Below are positions 3,560-5,968 of a stretch of DNA of 5,968 bases, in pieces (positions within the stretch are counted from its first letter, which is position 1; each line of letters opens with the position of its first letter). Origin of the DNA: an uncultured Verrucomicrobium sp. (lineage in GTDB: Bacteria > Verrucomicrobiota > Verrucomicrobiia > Methylacidiphilales > GAS474); NCBI GenBank assembly GCA_903889845.1, contig CAISZB010000276.1:1-5968 (forward strand), given 5' to 3'. The notes below the pieces were generated by a model. That model made no database searches. It saw only the letters and a list, made by a program, of their open reading frames with translations, and was not told the origin of the DNA. Position numbers and translations under genes: made by a program.

Positions 3560-5968
3560 CTAGCTGGTCTTGTGCGACGTCTTCGTCTTCACGCTCTGGA
3601 GGCCGGCGCGGATGGCGGCGACGTGGATCAGCTCCGCCACACGGTACCGGAGCCGCAGGCCGTTGGCGATCCAGATGGAGAAGTGGAGGAGGATGAGGAC
3701 GCAGGCGATGCCGAACGGGATCTCGTTGAACTCCCCGCTGTCGAGGGCCTGGACGACGCCGTGGAAGGCGTTGAGGAAGGGGAGCTCCTTCACCTGGGTC
3801 AGGCTCCCCACCAGCGTCAGGACGATAATGACGATCCAGACGATGTTGGAGAACATGCTGCCGACGAGGAAATTCCCCACCCGGGTCAGCCGCCGCCCGT
3901 GGGGGTAGATTTCCGTGATCGTCCGGATGCGGATGTTCCACCACCGGCTGGCGAAGATGTGGATGTCCCAGTCGGTCCACCCGGTGTCGAGGGTGTAGTT
4001 CCAGCCTTCCTCGTCGAGGAGCTTTTCGATCTCCCGCAGGAGGTCGGTCCGCTCCTTGCCGCCCTCGCTCCAGAAGGTGAGGTGTCCGGCGGAGAGGAGG
4101 CCGCTGGAGGCGTGCGGGACGTCCTCCGGCGTGGCGATGACGGCGGGGGGCGTCCGCTTCCCGCGCAGCCAGGTGAAGTGCCGCGCGCGGCCCCGCGCCA
4201 GCGGCTGCATCACGGCCAGGTAGAAGAGGAGGAGGCGGGTGCGGATCGAGTCGAACTTCGGTTCGATCCGGGCGCGGGTCATGTAGGAAAGGCCGCTCGT
4301 CAACGTCAGGGCGAAGAGGATCAGCGGCGCCAGCCGCAGGAAGGGGAACGGGAGGGAGAGGAGGAGGACGGTCGTGGAGAAGGCGACCCATTCCAGGCTG
4401 CCGAAGAGGCCCAGGTAGGGATTCTCCCCCTTCGGGTAGACGCACTGGAAGAACCCGGTGCCGAAGATGCCGTGGTAGACGAGGGGGCGGCTGAAGAAGG
4501 GGTCGAGGCGGACCTGGGTGTAGACGCGCCCGTGCCAGATCGCGGAGCCGGTGGAGCCGAAGTAATTGAGATGCTTGTAGCGGAGCATCGCCTCGGCCTC
4601 GCCGTAGCCTTTCTGCTGGCCGAAGTAGGCGTCGACAGTGAAGCGCCGGTAGTGCCAGACGATGGCCGAAGGGGAGAAGCCGATCTGGTGCCCCAACTGC
4701 ATGATGCGCCAGCAGACGTCGACGTCGTCCCCGGCCTTCCGGTACTGGGCGTCGAAACCGCCGATCTCCTCCAGGGACCATTTCCAATAGGCCATGTTGC
4801 AGCCGGGGACGTGCTCCGCGACGGTGTCGGTGAGGAGGACGTGGCTGGGGGAGCCGGGCGCGGCGGCGACGGTGGCCTGGATCCAGTCGGTGGCAGGGGG
4901 GGAGATGTTCGGCCCGCCGACGGCGGCGAAGTTCCCGGCGTCGAGGGCCTGGACCAGGAAGTAGAGCCAGTCCTTGTCGACCATGCAGTCGGAATCGGTG
5001 AAGGCGACGATCGCACCCGTCGAGGCCTGGATGCCGACGTTCCGGGCGACGGAGAGGCCCTTGTTCACCTGGACGATGTTCCGCACCTTCGGGAAATCGG
5101 TCATGATCTCCTGCGTGTCGTCCTTCGAGCCGTCGTCGACGAAGATGACCTCGTAGTCGGGGTAATCGAGCTTGCCAAGGGAGGTCAGGCAGTCCCGGAG
5201 GGTCCGCGCCCCGTTGTAGGAGCAGACGACGACGGAGACGCGGGGCATCCGGGGCAGGGGGAACCGCTCGTAGAGGGGGCGGTCCGGGTTCGCCAGGCAC
5301 GGCTTCAGGGCGTGGTAGGCGGCCTTCGGGCGGCGGTCCTTCGTCACGATGCCGAAGGCCCAGTCCTCGACGTCGACGCCGTCGGTGAACCACTCGTCGG
5401 TCCAGGAGAAGATGATCGTCCCGGCGAGGCCCGCCTGGAAGACCGTCGTCACGTGCATCTTCAGCAGTTCGGCCTGCTCCTCTTCCGGGTGGCGGATCGT
5501 GTCCATGCCGAACTCGGAAAGGATGAGGGGCTTTTCCCCGGCCAGGTTCTGGAGGCGGCCCAGGTAGTTGGAGAGGGTCTTCCGGTCGTGGAGGTAGACG
5601 TTGTAGCTGAGGAAATCGACGTTCGCCGGCAGGACGTACTCCGTCGGCGGGAAGTTGGCGTAGGCGGCCAGGGCGCCCGGGTCGTGCTTCTTCACCAGGG
5701 CGACGAGGGAGTCGAGGAAGGCCTCCATGCGGCGGGAGCCGTACCAGCGGACGAGGTCGGGCGGGATCTCGTTGTCGATGAAGTAGCCGAGGATCGCCGG
5801 ATGGCCCGCGTTCGCCTTCACGGCCTCGGAGAGGTTCTCCCGCGTCTGGTGGAGGACCGCCGCGTCGTCGAGGAAGAGGACCCGCTTCACCCAGGGAATC
5901 GTCACCATCACCCGGATGCGGCGCGAGGCGGCGAGGTCGAGGAACCATCGGGGCGGCGTGTGGTAGAC
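3560..5968 (-). CDS. GH2-type TIM-barrel / family 2 glycosyltransferase fusion, multi-pass membrane protein (5' end outside window)
   Basis: The frame is open to the window edge, so the N-terminus is missing; 802 residues are visible (numbered from the edge). Residues 1-225 are the later part of a GH2/beta-glucuronidase-like TIM barrel. HTPPRWFLDL resembles the GH2 SHYP...FLDLCDE segment, DNEIP (65-69) supplies the presumed acid/base Glu 67, ILSEFGMDT (149-157) the presumed nucleophile Glu 152, and GIVTKDRRPKAAYHAL matches the GH2 barrel end. Residues 243-460 are a GT2 (GT-A fold) domain: VSVVVCSYNG (244-253), VDDGSKDDT (277-285), metal-binding DSD (325-327), GDDVDVCWR (413-421). The latter resembles the GEDVDLCWR motif of non-processive GT2 enzymes; no QxxRW is seen. 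Probable membrane helices lie near 524-545, 547-565, 577-592, 703-722 and 752-770, with a soluble segment of about 110 residues between the third and fourth. The tail is basic. The likely role is sugar transfer at the membrane for a surface or secreted glycan, with the ABC exporter gene next in the operon. Both Glu residues are kept, so hydrolase or transglycosylase activity is possible. The stop is TAG at 3562-3560. Confidence 0.93.
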   Translation of the reverse strand, partial: VYHTPPRWFLDLAASRRIRVMVTIPWVKRVLFLDDAAVLHQTRENLSEAVKANAGHPAILGYFIDNEIPPDLVRWYGSRRMEAFLDSLVALVKKHDPGALAAYANFPPTEYVLPANVDFLSYNVYLHDRKTLSNYLGRLQNLAGEKPLILSEFGMDTIRHPEEEQAELLKMHVTTVFQAGLAGTIIFSWTDEWFTDGVDVEDWAFGIVTKDRRPKAAYHALKPCLANPDRPLYERFPLPRMPRVSVVVCSYNGARTLRDCLTSLGKLDYPDYEVIFVDDGSKDDTQEIMTDFPKVRNIVQVNKGLSVARNVGIQASTGAIVAFTDSDCMVDKDWLYFLVQALDAGNFAAVGGPNISPPATDWIQATVAAAPGSPSHVLLTDTVAEHVPGCNMAYWKWSLEEIGGFDAQYRKAGDDVDVCWRIMQLGHQIGFSPSAIVWHYRRFTVDAYFGQQKGYGEAEAMLRYKHLNYFGSTGSAIWHGRVYTQVRLDPFFSRPLVYHGIFGTGFFQCVYPKGENPYLGLFGSLEWVAFSTTVLLLSLPFPFLRLAPLILFALTLTSGLSYMTRARIEPKFDSIRTRLLLFYLAVMQPLARGRARHFTWLRGKRTPPAVIATPEDVPHASSGLLSAGHLTFWSEGGKERTDLLREIEKLLDEEGWNYTLDTGWTDWDIHIFASRWWNIRIRTITEIYPHGRRLTRVGNFLVGSMFSNIVWIVIIVLTLVGSLTQVKELPFLNAFHGVVQALDSGEFNEIPFGIACVLILLHFSIWIANGLRLRYRVAELIHVAAIRAGLQSVKTKTSHKTS

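Noticed and set aside
3563..5911. GTG 5911 as the start of the GH2-GT2 gene
   Set aside because: The frame continues to the window edge, and the residues before 5911 (such as HTPPRWFLDL) still match the GH2 barrel, so the real start lies outside the window.
3546..5948. An 800-residue minus-strand frame overlapping the GH2-GT2 gene
   Set aside because: It is an alternative frame of the same strand, dominated by Arg, Pro and Gly, with no motifs. The true frame carries clear GH2 and GT2 signatures throughout.
1..5968. CRISPR array, insertion sequence or prophage signature
   Set aside because: No regularly spaced direct repeats, transposase or phage genes are visible in any frame.

Overview
The window is GC-rich (roughly two-thirds GC by eye) bacterial chromosomal DNA with dense coding. 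Long mirror-image reading frames sit opposite every real gene, as expected at this base composition. Weak or absent Shine-Dalgarno signals and a glycoside hydrolase-glycosyltransferase fusion beside an ABC exporter would fit the Planctomycetota-Verrucomicrobiota group or another GC-rich Gram-negative lineage. Nothing here fixes the taxon, so that is only an inference.

Layout from left to right. Positions 1-132 are non-coding, rich in hairpins, and lie downstream of nrnA. Positions 133-1110 (minus) encode a DHH/DHHA1 phosphoesterase of the NrnA type (nanoRNase / pAp phosphatase). Positions 1111-1220 are a divergent intergenic region. Positions 1221-1592 (plus) encode a small, unrecognised Pro/Ser-rich protein with one predicted membrane helix. 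Positions 1593-1701 are a convergent intergenic region. Positions 1702-3528 (minus) encode a complete ABC exporter half-transporter (membrane domain plus ATPase). Positions 3560 to the right edge (minus) encode a large membrane protein whose 5' end lies outside the window. It carries a GH2-type TIM barrel, then a family 2 glycosyltransferase domain, then membrane helices interrupted by a soluble domain.

The last two genes are read in the order GH2-GT2 fusion then ABC exporter, 31 bases apart, and almost certainly form one transcription unit. Together they look like a glycan or glycolipid synthesis-and-export module: the fusion protein would build, and perhaps remodel, a saccharide at the inner face of the membrane, and the transporter would move it outward. 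The product cannot be named from sequence. nrnA is a housekeeping gene in RNA end-turnover and sulfur-nucleotide metabolism, with no evident link to the module.

The least expected observation is a two-copy palindromic element. Positions 78-111 and 1659-1700 share a 22-23 base core (19 of 23 aligned columns identical, hairpin preserved), each next to a second small palindrome. Both copies lie in the same orientation just downstream of the stop codon of a minus-strand gene. They resemble a REP/BIME-type intergenic repeat or a lineage-specific 3'-end element.
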